Assembly: GCF_042648445.1 (NCBI RefSeq)
Contig: NZ_JBHRYB010000005.1
Span: forward strand, 682,001 to 746,000
Reading direction: 5' to 3'
DNA length: 64,000 nucleotides
Source of the DNA: Bacterioplanoides pacificum
GTDB lineage: Bacteria; Pseudomonadota; Gammaproteobacteria; Pseudomonadales; Oceanobacteraceae
The notes beneath the pieces were generated by a model, which did not search any database, was not told the DNA's origin, and worked only from the letters and a program-made list of their open reading frames with translations. Shown here piece after piece: positions 17,065 through 24,998 of this stretch (the stretch's first letter is position 1; each line of letters begins with the position of its first letter). The position numbers were made by a program, and so were the translations under genes.

Positions 17065-17775
17065 TTAAACCGCGGGGATATTCCAACCCTTGATAACCGC
17101 AGGTCGAGCCGCAAAACGCTCAATGTAAGCTAAAACATTGTTAAAGCTTGCCAGTTCAACTTCTTTCTCCGCTTTATAAAACTTCGAAATGGTCTGCAGC
17201 CAGGGCACAATGGCGATATCGGCGATGGAAAACTCGCCAGCAATCCAGTCCTGATCCGCAACCTGCTGATCGATTACATTTAATAAGCGCTTAACTTCGT
17301 TGTAATAGCGTTCACGTGGGCGTGGATCTTCAATGTCCTTGCCGCCATAAGCATGAAAGAATCCAACCTGGCCCGTCATTGGACCCAGGCCACCCATCTG
17401 AAACATCAGCCATTGGGTGATTTTGGCTTTTTCTGCACGGTTATCGCCAATTAACAAGCCGGTTTTCTCTGCCAGATAGAGCAGGATGGCGCCCGATTCA
17501 AACAGTCCGATCGGCTTTCCGTCCGGGCCGTCGGGATCAATAATGGCGGGAATTTTGTTGTTTGGGTTGAGAGATAAAAATTCCGGACTTTTAACGTCCT
17601 CGGCGGCCAGTGTTACCAGATGAGGCTCGTACTGCAATCCCATTTCTTCCAGCGCAATTGACACTTTCACGCCGTTCGGTGTGGCGTAGGAATATAGCTG
17701 AATGATATCCGGCTTGCTGGCTGGCCAGCGCTGGCTGATTGGGTAATCTTCTACAGTGGGGTAATCACGTTGCAT
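17065..17775 (-). CDS. Nu-class glutathione transferase / disulfide-bond oxidoreductase (YfcG/YghU-like)
   Basis: This 236-aa cytosolic protein has an N-terminal thioredoxin-like domain containing YSYATPNGVKVSIALEEMGL and the glutathione-binding NPNNKIPAIID and FESGAILLYLAEKTG motifs. It has a helical C-terminal domain with QMGGLGPMTGQ and SIADIAIVPW. Thr and Asn at the usual catalytic position (TPNG) replace the Tyr, Ser or Cys of other classes. This marks the nu-class enzymes, which have GSSG-dependent disulfide reductase activity. The N-terminal extension of about 25 residues resembles YghU more than YfcG. It is convergent with the DUF1285 gene. The 160 bases upstream separate it from the ETF-QO gene on the same strand. 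Confidence 0.9.
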   Translation of the reverse strand: MQRDYPTVEDYPISQRWPASKPDIIQLYSYATPNGVKVSIALEEMGLQYEPHLVTLAAEDVKSPEFLSLNPNNKIPAIIDPDGPDGKPIGLFESGAILLYLAEKTGLLIGDNRAEKAKITQWLMFQMGGLGPMTGQVGFFHAYGGKDIEDPRPRERYYNEVKRLLNVIDQQVADQDWIAGEFSIADIAIVPWLQTISKFYKAEKEVELASFNNVLAYIERFAARPAVIKGWNIPAV

Positions 17776-17898
17776 GGCGAAATCATCATTAAAATCAAAA
17801 ACGAGTCGCTATGCTGCGATGTGCCCAGAGGGTTTGCAAGCACCGCCGGTGAAACAATTCGTTGTGACGGAGGGGCGGAACTTTGTCATAAATGGAGA

Positions 17899-17920
17899 AG
17901 CGGCACCCGCGAGTGCCGCT
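17899..17920 (-). terminator. Hairpin after the first ETF-QO gene
   Basis: AGCGGCAC and GTGCCGCT form an 8-bp perfect stem with a 6-base loop, 17 bases after the ETF-QO stop. Read on the minus strand, a weakly T-rich TCTCCATTT follows, so termination efficiency is uncertain. Confidence 0.45.
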
Positions 17921-17936
17921 GCTGCTCCCGGAAGAG

Positions 17937-19577
17937 CTACATGTTCGGGTAATTGGGGCCGCCACCGCCTTCCGGGGTGGTCCAGATTATATTTTGTGAC
18001 GGGTCTTTAATATCGCAGGTCTTACAATGAACGCAGTTCTGGCTATTGATCTGAAACTGCTGTCCGTTTTCGTCATTAATGATTTCGTATACGCCAGCCG
18101 GACAATAACGCTGAGCAGGTTCGTGCCATTTTTCCAGGTTAATGCCCAGTGGAATGCTGTTGTCTTTTAAGCGCAGGTGGCAGGGCTGATCTTCTGCATG
18201 GTTAACGTTGGCGATGTAAACCGAGTCGAGTTTACTGAAGCTGATCTTGCCGTCCGGTTTAGGGTAGCGGATTGGACGGCACTGGTGGGCGGCTTTCAAG
18301 GTGGCATGATCCGGCTTCCGGTCGTGCAGTGTCAGCGGGAGCGGCATCAGGTTCTGATCGATGAAATTAAAGGCGGCGCCGCCCAGTGTGCCAAATTTAT
18401 GCAGTGCGGCACCAAAGTTACGACTGCGTTGTAATTCCTGATGCAACCAGCTGGCGTTAAAGGCCTCGGTAAATTCGTCCCGTTCGTCGTGGGTATGTCC
18501 TTGTTGTATGGCTGTGACCAAGGTTTCTGCTGCCAGCAGGCCACTTTTCATGGCGCCGTGGATCCCTTTTATTTTCGCTAAGTTCAGGGTTCCGGCATCA
18601 CAGCCGACGATCAGGCCTCCCGGAAAAGTCATCTTGGGTAAGCAGTTGATGCCACCTTTACTGGCCGCCCGGGCGCCGTAACTCAGCCGTTGCCCTCCCT
18701 GTAAATATTGTTTCAGCAGTGGGTGGTGTTTCAGTCGCTGGAACTCATCAAATGGGCTGACATGGGGGTTGTGATAGGACAAATCACAAAACAGCCCAAC
18801 CACCAGCTGGTTGTTGTCGGCATGGTAAAGAAAAAATCCCCCGGCACTGGACGACTCGCTTAACGGCCAGCCGGTACCATGAATCACCAGGCCGGGCTGG
18901 TGTTGCTGCGTGGGTATCTGCCACAGCTCCTTCATGCCCAGTGCATAATGTTGCGGGTCTTTACCTTTATCCAGATTGAATTCCGAGATCAATTGTTTAC
19001 CCAGATGGCCGCGACAGCCCTCGGCGAAAATGGTGTATTTGGCGCGCAGTTCCATGCCTGGCATATAGCTGTCTTTGGCGCCGCCGGCCTTGTCGACCCC
19101 CATATCACCGGTGATCACACCTTTGATTGCCCCGTCCTCGAGAATGTATTCCGCGGCGCTAAAGCCGGGATAAATTTCGACTCCAAGCTGCTCTGCCTGA
19201 TCGGCCAGCCAGCGGCATAAATCCGCCAGCGAGATGATGTAATTGCCATGATTGTGCATCGGTTTCGGAACGGCCCAGCCGGGTGCACGAACGCTGTGCT
19301 TGTGGTTCAGCAGGAAGTGGATTTCATCCTTGCTGACCGGGGTGTTGAGTGGTGCACCGCGGCTTTGCCAGTCGGGGAATAATTCGCTCAGGGCGCGATC
19401 CTCAATCACAGCTCCGGATAAAATATGAGCGCCGATTTCGGAACCTTTCTCCAGCAGGCAGACCGAGAGTGACTCGCCATTTTTTTCCTCCAGCTGCTTA
19501 ATCCGGCAGGCCGCGCTTAATCCGGCTGGCCCGCCGCCAACAATCACAACGTCATAATGCATGATTTCTCTGTCCAT
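17937..19577 (-). CDS. Electron-transfer flavoprotein-ubiquinone oxidoreductase, paralogue 1
   Basis: This membrane-associated flavoprotein passes electrons from reduced ETF to ubiquinone, serving acyl-CoA and other dehydrogenases. It is 546 aa. The FAD-binding VIVGGGPAGLSAA is near residue 10 and GWPLSESSSAGGFF lies mid-protein. The 4Fe-4S ligands are Cys492, Cys515, Cys518 and Cys521 (CPAGVYE and CVHCKTC). GAGGGA lies 7 bases before the ATG. It has the same length and end as the paralogue at 21194-22834 but has diverged through much of the body and uses less biased codons. A LAL-type regulator lies immediately upstream on the same strand, with a palindromic candidate operator between them. 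I infer a conditionally induced copy. Confidence 0.93.
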   Translation of the reverse strand: MDREIMHYDVVIVGGGPAGLSAACRIKQLEEKNGESLSVCLLEKGSEIGAHILSGAVIEDRALSELFPDWQSRGAPLNTPVSKDEIHFLLNHKHSVRAPGWAVPKPMHNHGNYIISLADLCRWLADQAEQLGVEIYPGFSAAEYILEDGAIKGVITGDMGVDKAGGAKDSYMPGMELRAKYTIFAEGCRGHLGKQLISEFNLDKGKDPQHYALGMKELWQIPTQQHQPGLVIHGTGWPLSESSSAGGFFLYHADNNQLVVGLFCDLSYHNPHVSPFDEFQRLKHHPLLKQYLQGGQRLSYGARAASKGGINCLPKMTFPGGLIVGCDAGTLNLAKIKGIHGAMKSGLLAAETLVTAIQQGHTHDERDEFTEAFNASWLHQELQRSRNFGAALHKFGTLGGAAFNFIDQNLMPLPLTLHDRKPDHATLKAAHQCRPIRYPKPDGKISFSKLDSVYIANVNHAEDQPCHLRLKDNSIPLGINLEKWHEPAQRYCPAGVYEIINDENGQQFQINSQNCVHCKTCDIKDPSQNIIWTTPEGGGGPNYPNM

Positions 19578-19636
19578 TCTGTATCCCTCAGGCTGTTTAG
19601 TGAGGCTTCAGCATAAGCAGTAAATACAGTGGCGTT

Positions 19637-19676
19637 ATCACCCCTGGGGGTGATTAAGCTGGTGAGGCGGGGGTGA
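19637..19676 (-). promoter_or_regulatory. Candidate operator upstream of ETF-QO 1: palindrome plus repeat of GGGGGTGA
   Basis: ATCACCCC (19637-19644) and GGGGTGAT (19647-19654) form a perfect 8-bp inverted repeat around TG, and a further copy of GGGGGTGA occurs at 19669-19676. The asymmetric GGGGTGA unit resembles the GGGGA(T/G)GAGG box of MalT, the prototype of the LAL regulators, and the neighbouring gene encodes a LAL regulator. That the regulator binds here is an inference. Confidence 0.5.
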
Positions 19677-19678
19677 AA

Positions 19679-21139
19679 TTATGGTGATGGTCGTTGTTCA
19701 TCGATCAGCTTATGTAATATTTCCGTACGGCTTTCGACACCGATTTTGCCGTACAGATTGCGGATATGGACTTTCAGGGTGTTCAGGGATATATGCAGCT
19801 GGCGGGCAATCTCCTTGTTGTTATGGCCGGCAGCCACCAGCGTTAATACCTGTTGTTCGCGTTGAGTCAGCAAAGCTCCGAACGGCAGTTCCTGGCGCGG
19901 AGTGGCGGGGCTGGCTTGCTGGCGGATGGGGTGATCCGGCGGGAATTGCTCCAGCCAGCGGGGCAGGCGGGCATCGATATCGTCCGCACTGGTCATCAAT
20001 TGTTGCAGCAGAGTGCTGGCTGTTTGCCATTCACCGGCCAGCAGCCATTGATCGAGTGCTTCCGTCAGGTGCCCATTGTTTTCAAACCACTGCGCCGCGC
20101 TGTGATGGCAGTCGCGGCGAACATCACGGCTCAATTGCTGAAAGTGCTGGCGCAGGAAGCGGCGGAATAAATCATGGTAACGAAACCACAGACCATGATT
20201 GTCCAGTGGTAATAAAAATAAATTGTGACGATCCAGTTGCTGCAGTATGTGTTGTCCCTGCTGGCTGTTGGTCAACTGATTGCACAGGCCGGCAGTAAAG
20301 CGGGGGACCGCTGCGCTGCGTAATAAAAACCGGCGTGTGGCTTCATCCTGCAGGGCGAATACTTCTTCAAACAGGTAGTCACCGATATTGCGCTGCAGTG
20401 TCGGGCCTGGTGGTTGTTGACGATTGTGCTGCAGCGAAAGGCCAATTAACTGCAGCCCGGCAATCCAGCCCTCAGCGCTGTTGCTGTAATCGCGGCTTTG
20501 CTCATCGCTGAGATTGAGCGCCATGGTTTGTTGCAGAAATCGTTTGCTGTCAGCGGCTGAAAAGTTCAGTTGCTGGCGGTCTATTTCGATCAGCTGATTA
20601 CTGGCCCGGCGCCGGGCCAGCCCGAGTTCGGGTGTGGAGCGACTGGTGATGACCAGTCTCAATGCCGGTGGCAGATGATCGAGGAAGCTGCTCAGCTGTT
20701 GATTCAGCTCCGGGGTAGCGACGCGGTGATAATCATCCAGCACCAGTGTTGTGGCATTCCGTGGTGAGGGTAGTGGGATCGCATCCAGCTCATTCAGTAA
20801 CGCAATCAGAGCATTTTCCAGGGAGTGTTGATCATCGTTGTTTTGTATCAGCTGCAGTGACCGTTCGCCGCAGTCAGGCTGAACCTGATGAATGGCACTG
20901 ATGACGTAGCGCCAGAATATCCGCGGGGTTTGCTGATGATGGTCGAGAGATAGCCAGGAAAAGGTGTGGGGTGAGTGGTGCAGCCACTGGCTGATCAGCG
21001 TGGTTTTGCCGTAACCGGCTGGCGCTGAAACCACAATCAGCTGGCCACCCTCACTGGCATTTAAGGGTTGTAGCAGCTCCGGGCGCTGTACCGCGTTACG
21101 ACGCAACGGCGGAATATAAAAGCGGGTTTTCAGCAGCAT
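19679..21139 (-). CDS. LAL-type LuxR/MalT-family transcriptional regulator, short form
   Basis: This is a cytoplasmic ATP-binding transcription activator. The Walker A motif APAGYGKTT sits at residues 39-47 near the N-terminus, after the typical LLKTRFYIPPLRRNAVQR opening. A Walker B-like TTLVLDDYHRV and a sensor-like LRLVITSRSTPELGLARRR follow. The LuxR-type HTH is C-terminal (about 420-475; LTQREQQVLTLVAAGHNNKEIA). At 486 aa it is little more than half of MalT: the long TPR-type ligand-binding region between the ATPase and the HTH is almost entirely missing. It lies between two ETF-QO genes on the same strand, so control of fatty-acid or amine catabolism electron flow is plausible. No good Shine-Dalgarno precedes the ATG, and a terminator stands just upstream. 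Confidence 0.88.
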   Translation of the reverse strand: MLLKTRFYIPPLRRNAVQRPELLQPLNASEGGQLIVVSAPAGYGKTTLISQWLHHSPHTFSWLSLDHHQQTPRIFWRYVISAIHQVQPDCGERSLQLIQNNDDQHSLENALIALLNELDAIPLPSPRNATTLVLDDYHRVATPELNQQLSSFLDHLPPALRLVITSRSTPELGLARRRASNQLIEIDRQQLNFSAADSKRFLQQTMALNLSDEQSRDYSNSAEGWIAGLQLIGLSLQHNRQQPPGPTLQRNIGDYLFEEVFALQDEATRRFLLRSAAVPRFTAGLCNQLTNSQQGQHILQQLDRHNLFLLPLDNHGLWFRYHDLFRRFLRQHFQQLSRDVRRDCHHSAAQWFENNGHLTEALDQWLLAGEWQTASTLLQQLMTSADDIDARLPRWLEQFPPDHPIRQQASPATPRQELPFGALLTQREQQVLTLVAAGHNNKEIARQLHISLNTLKVHIRNLYGKIGVESRTEILHKLIDEQRPSP

Positions 21140-21156
21140 GGTGAGTATCGGTTGTT

Positions 21157-21184
21157 ATAAAAAAAGCGGGCAGTGCCCGCTTTT
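21157..21184 (-). terminator. Rho-independent terminator of ETF-QO 2
   Basis: On the minus strand AAAGCGGGCA and TGCCCGCTTT form a strong stem followed by seven T residues. It begins 10 bases after the ETF-QO 2 stop and ends only about 18 bases before the LAL regulator start, so it should limit read-through into that gene. Confidence 0.88.
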
Positions 21185-21193
21185 CTGAACCAT

Positions 21194-22834
21194 TTACATG
21201 TTCGGGTAGTTCGGGCCACCGCCACCTTCTGGAGTAACCCAGGTGATGTTCTGTGATGGGTCTTTAATATCACAGGTTTTACAGTGAACACAGTTTTGAG
21301 AGTTGATCTGGAAACGCTGACCGTTTTCATCTTCAACAATCTCGTACACGCCAGCAGGGCAGTAGCGCTGCGCCGGCTCATCCCATTTTTCCAGGTTGAC
21401 GCCCAGAGGAATGCTGTTGTCTTTTAAGCGCAGGTGACACAGCTGGTCTTCAGCATGGTTGACGTTGCCGATAAACACAGAGTCCAGTTTGGCAAAGCTG
21501 ATTACGCCGTCCGGTTTCGGATAGTCAATCTTCTTGCACTCGGACGCAGGCTTCAGCGTTGCGTGATCCGGCGTGGTGTCATGCAACGTCACCGGCAGTG
21601 GGAAGATGTTCTGATCAACAAAGTTGAAGGCGCCGCCCAGGAAGGTACCGAACTTATGCATTGCCGGACCGAAGTTGCGTGAGCGATGCAGTTCTTTCCA
21701 GGCCCAGCTGTCTTCGAAGGCTTTGGTGAACTCAACGATTTCGTCATTGGCGCGGTCAGCCTTGATGGCGGCAACCACTTGTTCTGCTGCAACAATACCG
21801 CTCTTCATGGCGGTATGGGTGCCCTTAATCTTGGAGAAGTTCAGGGTGCCGGCATCGCAACCAACCACCAGGCCACCCGGGAAGGTCATCTTAGGCAGGC
21901 AGTTCAGGCCACCTTTGGTGATAGCACGCGCGCCGTAAGAAACACGTTTGCCGCCTTCCAGGTATTTTTTGATCACAGGGTGATGCTTCATACGCTGGAA
22001 TTCGTCGAACGGGCTGACGTGTGGGTTGCTGTATGACAGGTCAGTAATCAGACCAACCACAACCTGGTTGTTTTCTGCGTGGTACAGGAAGAAACCACCG
22101 GAAGAGCCGGATTCGCTCAGAGGCCAGCCGGCACCGTGCAGTACCAGACCTTCTTCGTGCAGTTCAGGGTTGATGTCCCACAGCTCTTTGATACCGATAC
22201 CGTAATGCTGAGGATCTTTACCTTCGTCCAGTTTGAACTCGGAGATCAGCTGCTTGCCCAGGTGGCCGCGGCAACCTTCGGCAAAAATGGTGTATTTGGC
22301 ACGCAGTTCCATGCCTGGCATGTAGGTGTCTTTTTGTTCACCTTCTTCGCTGATGCCCATATCGCCGGTGATGATGCCTTTAACTGCACCGTCTTCAACG
22401 ATGTATTCAGCAGCCGGGAAGCCCGGGTAAATTTCAACGCCCAGGTTTTCCGCCTGCTCGCCTAACCAGCGGCTGACATTGCCCAGAGAAACGATGTAAT
22501 TGCCATCGTTGTGCATTGGCTTTGGAATCGCCCAGTGTGGGGTTTTAACCGCCTTTTCTTCACTGGTCAGGAAATAAACTTCATCGCCTTTAACCGGAGT
22601 GTTCAGAGGAGCGCCCAGCTCTTTCCAGTTCGGGAATAGTTCGGCCAGTGCGCGATCTTCGATCACGGCGCCGGACAGGATATGGGCACCAACTTCAGAG
22701 CCTTTTTCGACCAGGCAGACGGCGAGTTCGTCGCCGGCTTCTTCGGCCAGTTGCTTAATACGGATAGCGGTTGACAGACCGGCAGGGCCGCCGCCGACGA
22801 TGACAACATCGTACTCCATAACTTCACGTTGCAT
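21194..22834 (-). CDS. Electron-transfer flavoprotein-ubiquinone oxidoreductase, paralogue 2 (probable housekeeping copy)
   Basis: It has the same role and layout as the paralogue at 17937-19577. It is 546 aa, with FAD motif VIVGGGPAGLSTA, a ubiquinone/FAD-contact region WPLSESGSSGGFF, and 4Fe-4S cysteines at 492, 515, 518 and 521. The start is the ATG at 22832-22834, preceded by GAGGAG 7 bases upstream; the frame is open for ten more codons to 22864, which I regard as untranslated. Codon use is strongly biased to major codons, like the divergent etfBA genes. That suggests high expression and that this is the main partner of the EtfAB encoded opposite. A PsrA-like box lies 114 bases upstream and a strong terminator follows. 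Confidence 0.95.
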   Translation of the reverse strand: MQREVMEYDVVIVGGGPAGLSTAIRIKQLAEEAGDELAVCLVEKGSEVGAHILSGAVIEDRALAELFPNWKELGAPLNTPVKGDEVYFLTSEEKAVKTPHWAIPKPMHNDGNYIVSLGNVSRWLGEQAENLGVEIYPGFPAAEYIVEDGAVKGIITGDMGISEEGEQKDTYMPGMELRAKYTIFAEGCRGHLGKQLISEFKLDEGKDPQHYGIGIKELWDINPELHEEGLVLHGAGWPLSESGSSGGFFLYHAENNQVVVGLITDLSYSNPHVSPFDEFQRMKHHPVIKKYLEGGKRVSYGARAITKGGLNCLPKMTFPGGLVVGCDAGTLNFSKIKGTHTAMKSGIVAAEQVVAAIKADRANDEIVEFTKAFEDSWAWKELHRSRNFGPAMHKFGTFLGGAFNFVDQNIFPLPVTLHDTTPDHATLKPASECKKIDYPKPDGVISFAKLDSVFIGNVNHAEDQLCHLRLKDNSIPLGVNLEKWDEPAQRYCPAGVYEIVEDENGQRFQINSQNCVHCKTCDIKDPSQNITWVTPEGGGGPNYPNM

Positions 22835-22946
22835 GGTGTTCTCCTCAAACTCATAGTAAGCCACGGTCGGCTCACGGTGCTTAACACAAGGTTATTAGGC
22901 CAGCACTTTTATATTTGCCCGCTGTAAACCATGTTGAAAACAAACA

Positions 22947-22962
22947 TCAAACGGGCGTTTGA
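22947..22962. promoter_or_regulatory. PsrA-like operator between ETF-QO 2 and etfBA
   Basis: TCAAACGGGCGTTTGA is a perfect 7-bp inverted repeat around GG and contains CAAAC-N4-GTTTG. This fits the published Pseudomonas PsrA motif (C/G)AAAC-N2-4-GTTT(G/C). PsrA is a fatty-acid-responsive TetR-type regulator. The rest of the 353-base divergent intergenic region (22835-23187) holds promoter elements but no gene that I can see. Confidence 0.6.
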
Positions 22963-23069
22963 ATTGCGGCATTATACGTTGGTGTTTCTACCAAGCAACT
23001 GATTTAGCGGGAATTCCGTGCAAAAGTTGTGTGAGAAGCAGGAAAGAGGGGCGGATATTGGACCTGCTA

Positions 23070-23098
23070 TTGACGCTTACGTTAAACATCCCAATAAT
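23070..23098 (+). promoter_or_regulatory. Candidate etfBA promoter
   Basis: TTGACG (23070-23075) and AATAAT (23093-23098) are separated by 17 bases, about 90 bases before the etfB start. Confidence 0.45.
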
Positions 23099-23187
23099 GT
23101 GGCGCGCTGGAAAGAGGCTCTTCCGGTTTCATCCTATGGTGTGGCACGGCCTCTTTATTCATCCACCAAGATAATTACGAGGAATCT

Positions 23188-23937
23188 ATGAAGGTTCTTG
23201 TCGCTGTTAAACGCGTAATCGATTACAACGTAAAAGTACGCGTAAAGCCTGACAACTCTGATGTTGATCTGACTAACGTCAAGATGGCTATGAACCCGTT
23301 CTGTGAAATCGCTGTTGAAGAAGCAGTGCGTCTGAAAGAAAAAGGCGTTGCTGATGAAGTGGTTGTGGTTTCTATCGGTCCTAAAGTGGCTCAGGAGCAA
23401 ATCCGTACTGCTCTGGCACTGGGCGCAGATCGCGGCATTCTGATCGAGACTGAAGAAAAACTGGAGTCTCTGACTGTTGCAAAACTGTTGAAGGGTGTTG
23501 TTGAAAAAGAGCAGCCTCAAATCGTACTGATGGGTAAACAAACCATCGACAGCGATAACAACCAGACTGGCCAGATGCTGGGCGCCCTGACTGGCATGCC
23601 GCAAGGTACATTTGCCTCTGAAGTAGCGGTTGACGGCGACAAAGTAAACGTAACCCGCGAAATCGATGGCGGTCTGCGTACAGTTACTCTGAATCTGCCT
23701 GCGATCGTGACCACCGACCTGCGTCTGAACGAGCCTCGTTACGCTTCTCTGCCTAACATCATGAAAGCTAAGCGTAAGCCTCTGGATGTTACAACACCTG
23801 CAGACCTGGGCGTGGAAGTGGCTTCCACTCTGTCTCTGGTTAAAGTTGCTCCACCGGCCGAGCGCAGCGCTGGCATCAAAGTTGCCGACGTAAGTGAGCT
23901 GGTAGACAAACTGAAAAACGACGCGAAAGTGCTGTAA
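23188..23937 (+). CDS. etfB: Electron-transfer flavoprotein beta subunit
   Basis: EtfB is the smaller subunit of the soluble heterodimeric ETF that collects electrons from acyl-CoA and related dehydrogenases. It binds AMP structurally and helps cradle the FAD held by EtfA. The protein is 249 aa, the usual length. The opening MKVLVAVKRVIDYNVKVRVK and the interior MNPFCEIAVEEAVRLKE are family hallmarks, and LMGKQTIDSDNNQTGQM includes the ETF-beta signature region. A GAGGAA Shine-Dalgarno sits 6-11 bases before the ATG. It is cotranscribed with etfA 12 bases downstream and is divergent from ETF-QO 2. Codon use is very biased, indicating high expression. Confidence 0.96.
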   Translation: MKVLVAVKRVIDYNVKVRVKPDNSDVDLTNVKMAMNPFCEIAVEEAVRLKEKGVADEVVVVSIGPKVAQEQIRTALALGADRGILIETEEKLESLTVAKLLKGVVEKEQPQIVLMGKQTIDSDNNQTGQMLGALTGMPQGTFASEVAVDGDKVNVTREIDGGLRTVTLNLPAIVTTDLRLNEPRYASLPNIMKAKRKPLDVTTPADLGVEVASTLSLVKVAPPAERSAGIKVADVSELVDKLKNDAKVL

Positions 23938-23949
23938 GGAGATTATGTA

Positions 23950-24879
23950 ATGGCTATTTTAGTAATCGCAGAGCACAACAACGCAGCCCTGGGTGCCGCT
24001 ACTCTGAACACCATTACCGCTGCCAAAGCGATCGGTGGCGATGTTGAAGTACTGGTTGCCGGTTCCGGCTGTGGCGCTGTTGCAGAAGCTGCTGCCAAAG
24101 TTGATGGCGTAGGCAAAGTACTGGTTGCTGACAACGCAGCGTATGAATACCAGCTGGCTGAAAACATGGGCGAACTGGTTGCTGAACTGGGTAAAGGCTA
24201 CAGCCACATCCTGGCAGCCGCGACCACAACCGGTAAAGACTTCCTGCCTCGCGCCGCAGCGCTGCTGGACGTTAACATGCTGTCTGAAGTGGTTGGTGTT
24301 GACGCAGAAGATACCTTCTCTCGCCCAATCTACGCCGGTAACGCTATTGCGACCGTTAAAAGCTCAGATGCCATCAAAGTACTGACCGTTCGTGGTACTG
24401 CATTTGATGCAGCGGCTGCTGAAGGTGGTTCAGCGGCGGTTGAAGCAGTTGACGCAGTAAAAGATGCTGGCATCTCCGCTTTTGCTTCTGAAGAACTGGC
24501 TAAGTCGGATCGTCCGGACCTGACTGCTGCAGATATCGTGATCTCTGGTGGTCGTGGTATGCAGAATGGTGACAACTTCGAAATGCTGTACAAAGTGGCC
24601 GACAAGCTGGGTGCAGCAGTTGGTGCATCTCGTGCCGCAGTTGACGCAGGCTTTGTTCCTAACGATATGCAGGTTGGTCAGACCGGTAAAATCGTTGCGC
24701 CAAATCTGTATGTTGCCGTTGGTATCTCTGGTGCCATTCAGCATCTGGCAGGTATGAAGGACTCTAAAGTCATTGTTGCTATCAACAAAGACGAAGAAGC
24801 ACCTATCTTCCAGGTTGCCGATTACGGCCTGGTTGCTGACCTGTTTGAAGCCGTTCCAGAACTGGAAAATGCGCTTTAA
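23950..24879 (+). CDS. etfA: Electron-transfer flavoprotein alpha subunit
   Basis: EtfA carries the redox-active FAD of the ETF heterodimer. The protein is 309 aa. The N-terminal domain starts MAILVIAEHNNAALG. The C-terminal FAD-binding domain has DIVISGGRGMQNGDNF, then GASRAAVDAGFVPNDMQVGQTGKIVAPNLYVAVGISGAIQHLAGM (shown as one region, near residues 225-270) and NKDEEAPIFQVADYGLV. AAGGAGA lies 9 bases before the start. It forms an operon with etfB and is followed directly by a strong terminator. It supplies the substrate for the two ETF-QO enzymes encoded on the other strand. Confidence 0.96.
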   Translation: MAILVIAEHNNAALGAATLNTITAAKAIGGDVEVLVAGSGCGAVAEAAAKVDGVGKVLVADNAAYEYQLAENMGELVAELGKGYSHILAAATTTGKDFLPRAAALLDVNMLSEVVGVDAEDTFSRPIYAGNAIATVKSSDAIKVLTVRGTAFDAAAAEGGSAAVEAVDAVKDAGISAFASEELAKSDRPDLTAADIVISGGRGMQNGDNFEMLYKVADKLGAAVGASRAAVDAGFVPNDMQVGQTGKIVAPNLYVAVGISGAIQHLAGMKDSKVIVAINKDEEAPIFQVADYGLVADLFEAVPELENAL

Positions 24880-24893
24880 TATCAGCGACTTAG

Positions 24894-24923
24894 AAAAAAC
24901 CCGGCAATAGCCGGGTTTTTTTA
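24894..24923 (+). terminator. Rho-independent terminator of etfBA
   Basis: AACCCGGC and GCCGGGTT form an 8-bp stem with loop AATA, flanked by an A-run before and seven T residues after, starting 15 bases after the etfA stop. It could act in both directions. Confidence 0.93.
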
Positions 24924-24998
24924 TGTCATCGAGTTGTCATTTTTTGGTAATAAGGTAACGTACTCAACGGTTTAAAAAGCAGTTATAAGGGAAGTACC

